DNA of 64,000 nucleotides from Mangrovitalea sediminis (GTDB taxonomy: Bacteria > Pseudomonadota > Gammaproteobacteria > Pseudomonadales > Oleiphilaceae), in the NCBI RefSeq assembly GCF_002514725.1, contig NZ_NTLB01000003.1, forward strand, positions 124,001 through 188,000, given 5' to 3'. Below, piece after piece: positions 50,397 to 60,091 of this stretch (its first letter is position 1; each line of letters begins with the position of its first letter). The notes under the pieces were generated by a model. It worked only from the letters and a program-made list of their open reading frames with translations, had not been told where the DNA came from and made no database searches. Position numbers and translations under genes: made by a program.

Positions 50397-50740
50397 TGGA
50401 CGTCCCCCTTATGCGCCGTCGCCGGCGGTACCGGCACACAACGAATGCCGCGGTTGCGGTAGTCGACCAAAAGACCCTTCATGTGGGGGTCGGCATCGGA
50501 GGCGATGACCACGTAGTCGTTCTGGCACTCGATATGGACGTTGGACGGCTTGGGTGACAACCGGTGCCCCTCGCCTGCCTTGAGGTAGATGGCGTGGAAG
50601 TCACCAACTGTTGTTGTCTGCTTATTGTTGTTGTGCTGGATAAGCCCATAGAAATCGAGGGCCAGAACGGTGCCGATGACGGCAATGAGTGCCGTTACCA
50701 GTAGCGCGCGGGCAGAGTATTGATCTCTCTTTTCTGTCAT
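50393..50740 (-). CDS. Membrane-anchored hypothetical protein
   Basis: 115 residues: a short polar N-terminus, one TM helix (about residues 12-32) and a periplasmic-type domain of about 80 residues with HAIYLKAGEGHRLSPKP and VDYRNRGIRCVPVPP. I do not recognise the family. Two cysteines are present in the mature part (IECQND and RCVPV), which could pair. It lies in the minus-strand run srkA-this-DMT-cmoA-cmoB and overlaps the transporter gene by 4 bases. Confidence 0.7.
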   Translation of the reverse strand: MTEKRDQYSARALLVTALIAVIGTVLALDFYGLIQHNNNKQTTTVGDFHAIYLKAGEGHRLSPKPSNVHIECQNDYVVIASDADPHMKGLLVDYRNRGIRCVPVPPATAHKGDVQ

Positions 50741-50809
50741 GTGAACGGGCTCTCCATTTCAATGGCGGGCAGCGGCACGGGCTCGCTGCCGACCACCGTA
50801 TAAGCAGTT

Positions 50810-51808
50810 TCAGGGTTGTCCGGGCCTGGCCAGCGCAGGCGACTGGAGGGTGGCAAGTTGTTCTCGGAGCGCCAGGATATGATCCGCCCAGAATCGATCC
50901 TGTCCAAACCAGGGGAAGCTGCGAGGGAACGCCGGATCTTCCCAGCGATGGGCCAGCCAGGCAGTGTGCGTGACCAGGCGTCGCGCGCGTAAAGGCTCGA
51001 TCAGCAAACGTTCCCGGTACGGAAAATCCCGAAACATTTCATAGCCTTCGAGTAATTCGGCAAACTGGCCGGCCTGTTCGTCCGGTGAACCGTTGAACAG
51101 CAGCCAAAGATCCTGAATCGCGGGGCCGTTGCGGGCGTCGTCAAAATCGACGAACAGCATCTGTTCCTGGCGCACCAGCATATTGCCGGCATGGCAGTCG
51201 CCATGCAGCCTTATCGTCTCGTAGGTACCGGCTTCCGTAACGAGCCGGTCGCACCATAACAGGATGTCCCGGACCAGGGTTTCATAACTGGCGCGCAAAT
51301 CTTTGGGAATCCAGTTGCCGTCCAGCAAAAAGCGTTGATCCTCATCGATCTGCTCGACGATCCGGATAGTGGGGCGCTCCTCGAAAAGGTGCGTAGCCCC
51401 GACGGCATGAATACGTCCCAGCCATTGACCGAGCCGATAGAGCGTATCCTGCTCGCTGACGTCCGGTGCCTGGCCGCCGCGCTGGGGAAACAGGCAAAAC
51501 AGGAAATCCCCCGCGTGCCCGAGTGTCTGGCCGTTGGCCAGCGGCAGGGGGGCGATGACCGGGATCTCCGCTTCCACGAGCTCCTGGCAGAAGCGGTGTT
51601 CCTCGAGAATTTGAGATTCGCTCCAACGTTGGGGGCGATAGAATTTGGCGATGACCGGCGTCTCGTCCTCGATGCCCACTTGGTAGACGCGGTTTTCATA
51701 GCTGTTCAGCCCGAACAGGCGGCCATTGACCCGGTAACCTTCGGCCTCGATAGCATCGAGAACGAGATCGGGCGTCAGCGCGTCATAAGGGTGGGGAGAT
51801 GGGGTCAT
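50810..51808 (-). CDS. srkA: Stress response serine/threonine kinase SrkA (YihE)
   Basis: 332 residues of the aminoglycoside-phosphotransferase-like kinase fold. Catalytic motif LHGDCHAGNML (HGDxHxxN) and the metal-binding FVDFDDA are intact. SrkA counteracts programmed cell death under oxidative and envelope stress in E. coli. The start MTPSPHPYDALTPD has weak Shine-Dalgarno support. It lies 8 bases from the hypothetical gene at 51817. Confidence 0.92.
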   Translation of the reverse strand: MTPSPHPYDALTPDLVLDAIEAEGYRVNGRLFGLNSYENRVYQVGIEDETPVIAKFYRPQRWSESQILEEHRFCQELVEAEIPVIAPLPLANGQTLGHAGDFLFCLFPQRGGQAPDVSEQDTLYRLGQWLGRIHAVGATHLFEERPTIRIVEQIDEDQRFLLDGNWIPKDLRASYETLVRDILLWCDRLVTEAGTYETIRLHGDCHAGNMLVRQEQMLFVDFDDARNGPAIQDLWLLFNGSPDEQAGQFAELLEGYEMFRDFPYRERLLIEPLRARRLVTHTAWLAHRWEDPAFPRSFPWFGQDRFWADHILALREQLATLQSPALARPGQP

Positions 51809-51816
51809 GGTGTACT

Positions 51817-52248
51817 TCAGAAGTCAAAAGGTGTTCTGGCGCTGTGTTTTTCCAGGCCGGCGAGGTAGTACCAGTTTTGATCCAGCTCCCAACGGATATG
51901 TCGGATATAGGGGCTGGCCAGCACGATTTCACTGGAGCGGGCCTGCAGGCGTGCGAATTCGCGCTCCGCATGTTGCCAGTCCGGGCTGTCGTCACTGGTG
52001 GAGCGGAGTTTTGGGTATAGATACTGTAAAGCCTGGTGCGTCGTGATGTTCGGTGAACGCAGGGTGCTCATGACCGCCGTGCTGCCATCGACACGCAGTA
52101 CCCTGAATGGATAAGGGTAGTGACGCAGCTCCGTATCGCTACGGATGGCTTCGTTGAGGCGGATGACGACGAAGCCGCGCCAGCCCAACCAGGACACGAA
52201 GATGGCCGCAACCACCATTACCAGGATAAATTGTTTGCGATCCGACAT
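51817..52248 (-). CDS. Membrane-anchored hypothetical protein
   Basis: 143 residues from ATG 52248: a TM helix (about 8-28, KQFILVMVVAAIFVSWLGW) and a periplasmic-type domain with no motif I know (HYPYPFRVLRVDGSTAVMST, YLYPKLRSTSDDSPDWQ, HIRWELDQNWYYL). The longer open frame to 52332 has no support. First of the minus-strand run leading to srkA. Function unknown. Confidence 0.65.
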   Translation of the reverse strand: MSDRKQFILVMVVAAIFVSWLGWRGFVVIRLNEAIRSDTELRHYPYPFRVLRVDGSTAVMSTLRSPNITTHQALQYLYPKLRSTSDDSPDWQHAEREFARLQARSSEIVLASPYIRHIRWELDQNWYYLAGLEKHSARTPFDF

Positions 52249-52496
52249 GATCTCAACCGTTCTCTCGTGGCTGGCAGCGTGATGTCCCAAGCCGCCTATT
52301 ATAGCCCGGAAACCCCTGTGAAGGGAGTTCAATCAGGCGCTTTAATCCCCGTTCCAATCCGCCTATAGTTTGTCCTCGATGGTCCCGAACAATGTAGTGG
52401 GCGCCTGCATTGGCATGGCCGCTCCGGGGACTCGGCGGTCTTAGGAGTGATGGGCGCTGAAACGTGAATCTGTTTCGATTGATTTAAGGAGCCAAG

Positions 52497-53714
52497 ATGG
52501 CCAAGCGCAACTACGACATTGTTCTATTTGGAGCAACTGGCTTTACCGGCGAGTTGACAGCCGAATACTTGGCGCGGGCCATGTCCCGAGAGTCTTTCAA
52601 CTGGGCGGTGGCGGGCCGTAATGCCGATAAGCTTGCCAGGGTATGTCGCCGGCTCGAATCGATCAACCCGGATTGTCGTGGCAAGGTTGGGCAGATTGTG
52701 GCAGATGTGGGGGATCCCGCGTCGCTGGCGGCCATGACAGCGCAGGCGAGGGTCGTGATCACGACGGTGGGACCTTATATCCACTTTGGGGAGCCGCTGG
52801 TAAAAGCCTGTGTGGAGCAGGGCACGGATTATGTGGACCTGACGGGGGAACCCGAATTCGTCGATAACATGATTCACCGTTATGGCGAGAAAGCCCGCGA
52901 TAATAAGGTTCGTATCGTCAACAGTTGCGGTTTCGATAGTATCCCCCATGATTTGGGCGTCTGGTTCACGGTGCAGGAACTGACCCGGGACATGACCCGG
53001 AAAGCAGCGGCGGAGCAGCGTATTCAGGTCGAGGGTTTCGTGCGGGCTTCGGGCACCTTTTCCGGTGGTACCTGGCATTCCGCCATTCACGCCTTTTCCC
53101 GGTATCGGGAATTCATGAAAGAGAAGAAGGCGCATGGCAAGCCGCAGGGGCAGCGCGACCGCCGTCGCCTGATTCGGGCGATCCCGCCAAGCCTTCATTT
53201 TCACAAGGATCTCAATGCCTGGGCGGTGCCCTTCCCCACCATTGACCCACAGGTCGTGCGTCGTTCTGCACGGGAGCTGGACGATTACGGGCGTGAGTTC
53301 AGCTACGGCCATTATGTACAGGTGCGTAAGTTGCCCAAGGTGATCGCCGGAGGCGCCTTTGTGAGCGGCGTGTTCCTGCTGTCCCAACTGAAAATGACCC
53401 GAAACTGGCTGCTGTCGTTTAAATCCCAAGGCGATGGGCCTTCGCGGAAACAGATCGAACGGGCCTGGTTCAAGGTCACGTTCAAGGGCGAAATGGGGGA
53501 CCGCCGGATCAAGACGATGGTGCGTGGTGGTGACCCCGGCTATGGTGAAACATCGAAGATGCTGGCCGAATCGGCGCTATGCCTGGCTTTGGATCGCCGG
53601 CGCCTGAACCCTGTATATGGTGTGGTTACGCCGGCGTCGGTCATGGGGCGTCCTCTCTACGAGCGTTTGCAGTCAGCGGGGATCGAGTTCCGGGTGCTCG
53701 AATTGTCGCCCTGA
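52497..53714 (+). CDS. Saccharopine-dehydrogenase-like / trans-acting enoyl reductase family protein
   Basis: 405 residues. An N-terminal Rossmann domain with IVLFGATGFTGELTAEYLAR binds NAD(P); GPYIHFGEPLVKACVEQGTD and YVDLTGEPEFV follow, and then a C-terminal region with VRASGTFSGGTWHSAI. The family includes saccharopine dehydrogenase-like and mycobacterial trans-acting enoyl reductases; substrate here is unknown. A possible AAGGAG lies 7 bases before the ATG. Its TGA is immediately followed by the comF stop on the other strand. Confidence 0.88.
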   Translation: MAKRNYDIVLFGATGFTGELTAEYLARAMSRESFNWAVAGRNADKLARVCRRLESINPDCRGKVGQIVADVGDPASLAAMTAQARVVITTVGPYIHFGEPLVKACVEQGTDYVDLTGEPEFVDNMIHRYGEKARDNKVRIVNSCGFDSIPHDLGVWFTVQELTRDMTRKAAAEQRIQVEGFVRASGTFSGGTWHSAIHAFSRYREFMKEKKAHGKPQGQRDRRRLIRAIPPSLHFHKDLNAWAVPFPTIDPQVVRRSARELDDYGREFSYGHYVQVRKLPKVIAGGAFVSGVFLLSQLKMTRNWLLSFKSQGDGPSRKQIERAWFKVTFKGEMGDRRIKTMVRGGDPGYGETSKMLAESALCLALDRRRLNPVYGVVTPASVMGRPLYERLQSAGIEFRVLELSP

Positions 53715-54488
53715 CTATCCAGGCGACATCAGCGACCGGCCGGTTCTGGCGAGGGTCCAGACCTCAACCTGCTGGCAACCGCCTTTTCGCAGGAGTTCCG
53801 CCAGTGCGGTTGCTGTCGCGCCGGTTGTGAAAACGTCGTCGATCAGCGCCACATGTCGTGGTGGCTTGCCGGTCAGCCGAAAGGCTCCGCGCAGGTTGCC
53901 CAACCTTTCGGTTCGGCTCAACCCGGTTTGTGTTCTCGTGGCGCGCGTCCTTTCTATCAGTCGGTAATGAACGGGGATGGTGAGCGCTGTCCCCAGCCAT
54001 TCGGCAATTTCCGCGGCCTGATTGAAGCCCCGGCCCCAAAGCCTTCGGCGGTGCAAAGGGCAGGGGATCAATCCTTCCGGCCTCACGGTCTCTTCAGCCA
54101 AACGCCTGGCTAACTCCTCCGCCAATGCCCGTCCGTAAGCTCTCTGGCCACCAAACTTGTAGCGCTGTATCAGCGAATTTGCCGGGTGGGCATAAAGGCA
54201 GAGGCTTTTGACGCTGTCGAAAGGGGGCGGCCTGTGCAGGCACTCGCCGCACAGCAGGTGGGGCGTTTCTTCGATGCCCGTTAGTGGGAGCCCGCATTGT
54301 GCGCAGGCTTGGCGACAGTAAGGCAGGTCGTTTGCGCAGCCTCGACAGAGTCCGCTCGGACTGTCTGGGCGCTGGCAGAGTACACAGGTCGTTAGTGTGG
54401 TGAGGGGCTGGAAGGATCTTAGACCTTCGTTAACCTCTAAAGATAATTTGGTTGACAGTGTTCTCAGGGCTTTTATCATCTCAGTCAT
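53715..54488 (-). CDS. comF: ComF-family phosphoribosyltransferase-like protein
   Basis: 257 residues. Four CxxC-type zinc pairs lie in the N-terminal half ([26 protein letters not shown]), followed by the PRT domain with [18 protein letters not shown] as PRPP loop and [20 protein letters not shown]. ComF proteins help in DNA uptake during competence. Its first 60 bases carry the BirA-like operator of bioB (see that entry), an unusual arrangement. Convergent with the gene at 52497. Confidence 0.9.
   Translation of the reverse strand: MTEMIKALRTLSTKLSLEVNEGLRSFQPLTTLTTCVLCQRPDSPSGLCRGCANDLPYCRQACAQCGLPLTGIEETPHLLCGECLHRPPPFDSVKSLCLYAHPANSLIQRYKFGGQRAYGRALAEELARRLAEETVRPEGLIPCPLHRRRLWGRGFNQAAEIAEWLGTALTIPVHYRLIERTRATRTQTGLSRTERLGNLRGAFRLTGKPPRHVALIDDVFTTGATATALAELLRKGGCQQVEVWTLARTGRSLMSPG
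54427..54458 (+). promoter_or_regulatory. Candidate BirA (biotin repressor) operator
   Basis: The half-sites TCGTTAACC (54427-54435) and GGTTGACAG (54450-54458) are separated by 14 bases. Each matches the gammaproteobacterial BirA half-site (TTGTAAACC, GGTTTACAA) at 7 of 9 positions, with spacing in the known range. It lies inside the start of comF and covers the -35 element of the bioB promoter. Confidence 0.7.
54452..54479 (+). promoter_or_regulatory. Promoter for the biotin operon
   Basis: TTGACA (54452-54457) and TATCAT (54474-54479) lie 16 bases apart. The -35 falls within the right half of the BirA operator, so bound BirA would block it. Transcription would start near 54486, giving a leader of about 85 bases before bioB if ATG 54573 is used. 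Confidence 0.6.
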
Positions 54489-54572
54489 TCCATGACCGTC
54501 TTTCGGTCTGCATCCATGTATTCCGGCATCACCCTACAGGGGCTGGCCGGTTTTGCCAAACAGGACGCCATG

Positions 54573-55640
54573 ATGACTGCGATGACTGTAACTCCACGTC
54601 ACGACTGGACTGCTGAAGAAGCGCGAGCGCTTTTCGAACTGCCTTTCAGCGATCTGTTATTCGAGGCGCAGCGGGTGCATCGGGCGCATTTCGATCCCAA
54701 TGAAGTCCAGGTCTCCACGCTGCTGTCGATCAAGACCGGCGCCTGCCCGGAGGATTGCAAATATTGTCCGCAGAGCGGTCATTACAATACGGGCCTGGAC
54801 AAGGAAAAGTTGCTGGAGGTCGAAAGGGTCGTTCAGCAGGCAAGAGCCGCCCGCGATAGCGGCGCGACACGCTTCTGCATGGGGGCCGCCTGGCGCAGTC
54901 CCTCGGAAAAGGATATGCCCTATGTGCTGGATATGGTGCAGCAGGTAAAGGAGCTCGGTCTGGAAACCTGCATGACGCTGGGAATGTTATCCGACGATCA
55001 GGCGCAGCGGCTTGCCGGCGCAGGTCTGGATTACTACAACCACAATCTCGATACCTCCGAGCAGTTCTACGGCAACATCATTACCACCCGGACCTATGCC
55101 GACCGGTTGCGAACGCTGGCTCATGTGCGTAATGCCGGCATGAAAGTCTGCTGCGGTGGGATCATGGGTATGGGGGAATCGGTGGATGACCGGGTGGGTC
55201 TTCTGGTGCAGCTGGCAACGATGCCGGTACACCCTGAAAGTGTGCCGATCAACATGTTGGTCAAGGTTCCCGGCACCCCGCTGGACGATGTGGATGCGCT
55301 GGACCCGTTCGACTTCGTTCGCACGATCGCGGTGGCCCGTATCATGATGCCTGCATCCCACGTCCGCCTGTCGGCCGGCCGCGAAGACATGAACGAACAG
55401 ACCCAGGCGCTCTGTTTTCTGGCGGGAGCCAATTCCATCTTCTACGGCGAGAAATTACTGACCACCGTGAATCCGGCAGCCGACCGGGACCGCCAGCTTT
55501 TCGCCAAGCTGGGCATTCGTCCGGAATCCAGCGAAGAGTGCCGCTCGGAAGAAGCACAGCAGGCGGAGCTGATCGAATCCATCGAGCAGGAGAAAAATCG
55601 CCATCTCTTTTATGACGCCACTCGCAGTGCGAATGTCTGA
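54573..55640 (+). CDS. bioB: Biotin synthase BioB
   Basis: 355 residues from ATG 54573, which has AGGA 7 bases upstream; the frame is open from 54492 but the promoter and family length favour an internal start. It is the radical-SAM enzyme inserting sulfur into dethiobiotin. The SAM cluster motif is CPEDCKYC; the [2Fe-2S] ligands are expected in [12 protein letters not shown] and [10 protein letters not shown], with R in the VRLSAGRE block. First gene of bioBFHCD. Confidence 0.95.
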   Translation: MTAMTVTPRHDWTAEEARALFELPFSDLLFEAQRVHRAHFDPNEVQVSTLLSIKTGACPEDCKYCPQSGHYNTGLDKEKLLEVERVVQQARAARDSGATRFCMGAAWRSPSEKDMPYVLDMVQQVKELGLETCMTLGMLSDDQAQRLAGAGLDYYNHNLDTSEQFYGNIITTRTYADRLRTLAHVRNAGMKVCCGGIMGMGESVDDRVGLLVQLATMPVHPESVPINMLVKVPGTPLDDVDALDPFDFVRTIAVARIMMPASHVRLSAGREDMNEQTQALCFLAGANSIFYGEKLLTTVNPAADRDRQLFAKLGIRPESSEECRSEEAQQAELIESIEQEKNRHLFYDATRSANV

Positions 55641-55648
55641 GGTGTTGC

Positions 55649-56815
55649 TTGCGGGATTATGAAAAGGCCCTGGACCAGCGGCGGGCACAGCAACTCTACC
55701 GGCAGCGACGGTTGTTGGTGAGCCCGCAGGGGCCGGAAGTGCGGATCGATGGGCGTTCGCTGATCGCTTTTTGCAGTAACGATTATCTGGGGCTCGCCAA
55801 TCATCCGGCACTGGTGGAAACCCTGCGCCAGGAGGCTGAGCGTCTGGGTGTTGGTGGCGGTGCATCGCATCTGGTGTGCGGCCATCATGAGGAGCATCAC
55901 CGGCTCGAGGAGGCGTTGGCCGAGTTTACCGGCTATCCCGCCGTCCTGCTGTTTTCGACGGGCTATATGGCCAATCTTGGGGTCATCAGTGCCCTGACCG
56001 AACGGGGCGACACCGTTATCGAGGATCGTCTCAATCATGCTTCGCTAATCGACGGCGGTTTGCTGAGCCGGGCGAAACTGCAGCGTTATGCCCATGCCGA
56101 TGTCGAGGCACTGTCCGCTCGTCTGGCAGCCGCCGAGGGAGAGAAGCTGGTGGTCACAGATGGCGTCTTCAGCATGGATGGCGATCTGGCGCCGTTGGCA
56201 GGGATGGCGTCAGCTTGCCGCCGGCATGATGCGCTGTTGATCGTCGACGATGCGCACGGCTTTGGCGTGATCGGCCATCAGGGGCGGGGTAGCGTCAGCC
56301 GCTGTGATCTTGGCGCGGATGAGGTGCCGGTCGTTATCGGCACATTGGGCAAGGCTTTTGGCACTGCCGGGGCCTTTGTCGCCGGGTCGCGCTCATTGAT
56401 CGACTACCTGATCCAATCGGCTCGCCCCTATATCTACACGACGGCGATGCCCCCTGTTCTCGCTGCGGTGACCCGTCAAAGTCTGAGGCTGATTCGCGAT
56501 GAAGAGTGGCGGCGGGAACGCCTGCGTTACCTGATTCGGATTTTTCGCGAAGAAGTCCAAGCCATCGGATTCCAGTTGATGCCCTCGGAAACCCCCATAC
56601 AGCCGTTGTTGGTGGGTGACAGCGGCCGGGCTCTAGCGCTCAGCCAGGCACTGGAAGCGCAGGGCTTGCTGGTGACGGCGATTCGCCCGCCAACGGTGCC
56701 GACAGGTACGGCGAGACTGAGAGTCACACTGAGTGCTGCACATACAGACGCACATCTGGAGCAATTGCTCGCCGCGCTCAAGCGTGTCTACCGGCAACAA
56801 CGGGTCACCCAATGA
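55649..56815 (+). CDS. bioF: 8-amino-7-oxononanoate synthase BioF
   Basis: 388 residues starting at TTG 55649, with GAGG 6 bases upstream; no in-frame ATG or GTG precedes it. It is a PLP enzyme condensing pimeloyl-ACP with L-alanine. Family signatures are [51 protein letters not shown] and the PLP lysine in [17 protein letters not shown]. It starts 8 bases after bioB and overlaps bioH by 4 bases. Confidence 0.95.
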   Translation: MRDYEKALDQRRAQQLYRQRRLLVSPQGPEVRIDGRSLIAFCSNDYLGLANHPALVETLRQEAERLGVGGGASHLVCGHHEEHHRLEEALAEFTGYPAVLLFSTGYMANLGVISALTERGDTVIEDRLNHASLIDGGLLSRAKLQRYAHADVEALSARLAAAEGEKLVVTDGVFSMDGDLAPLAGMASACRRHDALLIVDDAHGFGVIGHQGRGSVSRCDLGADEVPVVIGTLGKAFGTAGAFVAGSRSLIDYLIQSARPYIYTTAMPPVLAAVTRQSLRLIRDEEWRRERLRYLIRIFREEVQAIGFQLMPSETPIQPLLVGDSGRALALSQALEAQGLLVTAIRPPTVPTGTARLRVTLSAAHTDAHLEQLLAALKRVYRQQRVTQ

Positions 56816-57528
56816 CGGCCTTGGTGGTGATCGGCGGCTGGGGGCTTCCCGTCGAGGTGCTGGAACCGCTGGCTCGTGACTGGCGGGGCGAATGCTTTTA
56901 CTTCGGGCTGGATCAGCCGCTGTCCTCCGTGGTGAATACGCCAGAGGCCTTCGCCGATACGTTGCTGGCACAGGTGCCAGACGGCGCTGCTTGGCTGGGG
57001 TGGTCTCTGGGGGGGCAATTGGCGATGTTGGCGGCATCGCGTGCGGTTATTCCTCCGGCAGGGGTTGTGACGTTGTGTAGTACCCCGGCTTTCGTGGAAC
57101 GTCCGGGGTGGGAGCTGGGGATGGCTCGTGTTCGGTTTGAGGCTTTTGTGCAGGGTATGCGTGCGAATGCCGAGCGGGAATGGCGTCGCTTCCTGTTACT
57201 GCAAATCCGCGGTGATGAGCGTGCGACAGAGGCACGCCGGGCCCTGAATCCCTGGCTCGAACAGGGGGTTCCGGCGGCGCTGGCATCACTTCAATGCACG
57301 CTGGGCTGGCTGGAAACGCTTGACCTGAGAGAGCTCTGGCAGGCGCCGCCCTGCCCGGCGCTGCACATTTTGGGCGCCAGGGACCCTTTGGTCGATGCCG
57401 CTATCGCCGAGCAGCCGGGTATGCGGTCAAGGTTCCTGTCGATTCCGGAGATGGCGCATTGGCCCCATTCCCCATACTGGGGCAGCGTCCGGCAGTCTGT
57501 CATCGGGAGTATCGCAGCGTGGGAGTGA
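56812..57528 (+). CDS. bioH: Pimeloyl-ACP methyl ester esterase BioH
   Basis: 238 residues, alpha/beta hydrolase. The nucleophile serine is in [12 protein letters not shown] (GxSxG), the aspartate in [12 protein letters not shown], and the histidine in [11 protein letters not shown]. It cuts the methyl ester of pimeloyl-ACP, ending the BioC-started synthesis. It overlaps bioF by 4 bases and bioC by 10 bases. Confidence 0.92.
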   Translation: MTALVVIGGWGLPVEVLEPLARDWRGECFYFGLDQPLSSVVNTPEAFADTLLAQVPDGAAWLGWSLGGQLAMLAASRAVIPPAGVVTLCSTPAFVERPGWELGMARVRFEAFVQGMRANAEREWRRFLLLQIRGDERATEARRALNPWLEQGVPAALASLQCTLGWLETLDLRELWQAPPCPALHILGARDPLVDAAIAEQPGMRSRFLSIPEMAHWPHSPYWGSVRQSVIGSIAAWE

Positions 57529-58319
57529 TTGCACCGACACCTATAAACCTGGATAAGCAGTCGGTAGCCCGCGATTTCAGCCGGGCTGCGGAGCAATACG
57601 ACCGGCTGGCGCTACTGCAGCGGCGGACAGGTCAGGCGTTGATGGCACGGCTGCCCACAAATGCCGTAGATGCGTTACTTGATCTGGGCTGTGGCACTGG
57701 TTTGTTCACGTCTCCGTTGCGGCAGCGTTTCCCGGGTGCCATTACGGTCGGCGCCGATCTCGCGCCGGGCATGATCGGTTACGCGCGCGATCATCATACG
57801 GGGGTGCGCTGGCTCGTCGCCGATGCGGAGGAACTGCCTTTTGCCTCGGCGACATTCGATGTGGTTTTTTCCAATCTGATGGTCCAGTGGTGTCCGTCAC
57901 TTGAACGGTTCCTGGGTGAGGCTCACCGGGTGTTGCGGCCGGGCGGTATGCTGCTGTGTTCAACGTTGTTGGAGGGTACTCTCGCGGAACTCTCGGCGGC
58001 CTGGCATCAGGTCGACCCTGAGGGCCGTCACGTGAACCGCTTCCTTCCGGTTACTGTCTGGCAGCAGGCGCTAAAGCGACATTTCCCCGGGGCGGACCTG
58101 ACGGTGGAAGCATTGACGTTATCCTATCCCGACCCGTTGGACTTGCTACGGGAACTGAAGGGAATCGGCGCGGGCTTTAAAGACGGGAGTCGCCGCCGCA
58201 GCGCGATGGCGCCAAGCCGCCTACAGCAATTGCGATCGGCTTATCCCCGGGCGCCGGATGGTCAGGTGATTGCGACCTATCAAGCCGGCTACGTGGTGGC
58301 AACGAAAGAAAACGGTTAG
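57519..58319 (+). CDS. bioC: Malonyl-ACP O-methyltransferase BioC
   Basis: 266 residues from GTG 57519, which overlaps the end of bioH; GGGAG lies 9 bases upstream. It methylates malonyl-ACP to begin biotin synthesis. SAM site: LDLGCGTGLFT; the BioC signature is seen in RDFSRAAEQYDRLALLQRRTG and LMVQWCPSLERFLGEAHRVL. The TAG is followed after 10 bases by bioD. Confidence 0.93.
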   Translation: MGVIAPTPINLDKQSVARDFSRAAEQYDRLALLQRRTGQALMARLPTNAVDALLDLGCGTGLFTSPLRQRFPGAITVGADLAPGMIGYARDHHTGVRWLVADAEELPFASATFDVVFSNLMVQWCPSLERFLGEAHRVLRPGGMLLCSTLLEGTLAELSAAWHQVDPEGRHVNRFLPVTVWQQALKRHFPGADLTVEALTLSYPDPLDLLRELKGIGAGFKDGSRRRSAMAPSRLQQLRSAYPRAPDGQVIATYQAGYVVATKENG

Positions 58320-58329
58320 GCGGATACAC

Positions 58330-59025
58330 ATGGCAAAAAAGACATTCTTTGTGACGGGTACCGATACCGGTGTCGGAAAAACGTCGGTTTCGGCGGCTTT
58401 GTTGGTGGCCGCCCGTGAACAGGGACTGCGGACGATTGCGGTCAAACCTGTTGCGTCAGGGTGTGAGAGAACGCCGGAAGGCTTGCGGAACAGCGATGCA
58501 CTGGCGCTCCAGAGCGCGATGACCGAGAGGCTTGCCTATGAGCAAGTCAATCCGGTGAGCCTGGAGCCGGCAATTGCTCCTCATGTGGCGGCTCGGCAGG
58601 CAGGGGTTCAGCTTTCCGTATCCCGCCTGGTGGGGTTCTGCCGCGGTGTTATGATGCGACCTGCGGAACTCTGTCTCATCGAGGGGGCTGGCGGCTGGCG
58701 GGTGCCTTTGAATCAACGGGAGAGCTTCGCCGGCGTGCCGCGTGAACTTGGCGTCGATGTCATCCTGGTGGTGGCGTTGCGACTTGGGGCCATTAATCAT
58801 GCCTTGCTGACCGCGGAAGCGATACGCCATGACGGTTTGCGTCTGGCTGGCTGGGTGGGAAACCGGCCGGATTCGACGTCCATGGACGAGGAGCAGGATA
58901 CTATCGAGTTTCTTCGGCAGCATATTGAAGCGCCTTGCCTCGGGCTTTTGCCCTGGGTCGGCAATGCCGATCCGGGCCTGTTGTCGCGGAGTCTGGATCT
59001 GTCGCCATTGACGCTCTATGGTTGA
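58330..59025 (+). CDS. bioD: Dethiobiotin synthetase BioD
   Basis: 231 residues from ATG 58330. It closes the ureido ring of dethiobiotin using CO2 and ATP. The P-loop is GTDTGVGKTS, the substrate lysine is in VKPVASGC, and LIEGAGGWRVPL is the usual acid/switch region. Last gene of the biotin operon; no bioA follows. Confidence 0.94.
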   Translation: MAKKTFFVTGTDTGVGKTSVSAALLVAAREQGLRTIAVKPVASGCERTPEGLRNSDALALQSAMTERLAYEQVNPVSLEPAIAPHVAARQAGVQLSVSRLVGFCRGVMMRPAELCLIEGAGGWRVPLNQRESFAGVPRELGVDVILVVALRLGAINHALLTAEAIRHDGLRLAGWVGNRPDSTSMDEEQDTIEFLRQHIEAPCLGLLPWVGNADPGLLSRSLDLSPLTLYG

Positions 59026-59105
59026 TTTTTGTACAGATTCGTGCTTGAATTCTGATAACCGCCCGGACTCTATACGTCGTTAGTCGGGTGTTTGAGGTTT
59101 CAAGT

Positions 59106-59945
59106 GTGAATATTTCATCCCCGTCTCCACTACAGAGCGCGTTCTCTACGGTCTCGTCCTACGTACGCCAGGACACGAGAACGAGCGGTAATGTGCTGCG
59201 TAGCGGTGTCCTGGCTCCCGTCGATCAGACAGAGGCATCGGCCGCATCCCAGAGCGCGGCCGCCCGTTCTCCGGCGTCGACGGATACGGCCACCCAAACG
59301 AACGGTAACCAGGATAAAAACGCCAAGTCTTCCAGCAAATCGGATGACAGCAGCAAGACCTCAGGCGGCGATAACCGCGACAGGAGCGTGACGGGTCAGA
59401 CGCTGACACCGCAGCAGAAGGAAGTCGTCCAGAAGTTGCAGGCGAGGGATCTTGAAGTTCATCAACACGAGGCGGCTCATCAGGCCGCCGGTGGCTCCTT
59501 GGCTGGTGCTGCGAGTTTTACCTATCAGCGTGGCCCCAACGGCGTGGAATACGCCGTCGGCGGGGATGTGCCCATCCAGATCAGCCAGGATCCGGGTAAC
59601 CCTCAGGCGACGATTCAGCATATGGAGCAGGTTCGTGCTGCTGCACTGGCTCCTGCCCAGCCCTCTGCCCAAGACCGGTCGGTGGCTGCCGAAGCGTCAC
59701 AGATCCTCCTCAAGGCGCAGACTGAGTTATTGAAAAAGCGCAGCGAACAACTCTCCTCCCAGGCTTCAGGCAACAGCGCCAAGACCTCCGGCCAATCCGG
59801 TCAGGGCAGTGCAGCGTCGGCGTCAGGTCAGTCTTCTTCGAACAGCGCGTCCGTTATCGGCATTCAGGCCTACAAGAATATTGCCGGCAACCCAGGTTCC
59901 AACAACGCTTCCTCATCGATCGCCAGTTTTTCCGCCAGCGCCTGA
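59106..59945 (+). CDS. SprA-related putative metalloprotease (CJM1_0395-like), low-complexity flanks
   Basis: 279 residues from GTG 59106, with GAGG 8 bases upstream; the frame runs back to 59088. The centre carries HEAAHQAAGG (HExxH) within a conserved stretch including VQKLQARDLEVHQHEAAHQA, ASFTYQRGPNGVEYAVGGDV and PIQISQDPGNP, which is the SprA-related family with a putative zinc site. The N- and C-terminal parts are serine-, alanine- and glutamine-rich and look disordered. No signal peptide is seen. Function unproven. It stands between bioD and the acyl-CoA dehydrogenases on its own. Confidence 0.8.
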   Translation: MNISSPSPLQSAFSTVSSYVRQDTRTSGNVLRSGVLAPVDQTEASAASQSAAARSPASTDTATQTNGNQDKNAKSSSKSDDSSKTSGGDNRDRSVTGQTLTPQQKEVVQKLQARDLEVHQHEAAHQAAGGSLAGAASFTYQRGPNGVEYAVGGDVPIQISQDPGNPQATIQHMEQVRAAALAPAQPSAQDRSVAAEASQILLKAQTELLKKRSEQLSSQASGNSAKTSGQSGQGSAASASGQSSSNSASVIGIQAYKNIAGNPGSNNASSSIASFSASA

Positions 59946-60060
59946 TACCCTCTGTATCGTTTCTTCAAGGTTCCGCCCTGCTTCTCTAAACCCATGACAC
60001 CACTGGGTTATGTCGGTATGAATTCGTGACGTATTAGACGTCTATTTTCTAAGCGCTCTC

Positions 60061-60090
60061 TTGACAAAAGCTTCCCAACAAACGTATGTT
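60061..60090 (+). promoter_or_regulatory. Candidate sigma-70 promoter of the acyl-CoA dehydrogenase gene
   Basis: A perfect TTGACA at 60061-60066 and TATGTT at 60085-60090 with an 18-base spacer. The PsrA-like box begins two bases further on, so a bound repressor would cover the start site. Confidence 0.55.
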
Positions 60091-60091
60091 T

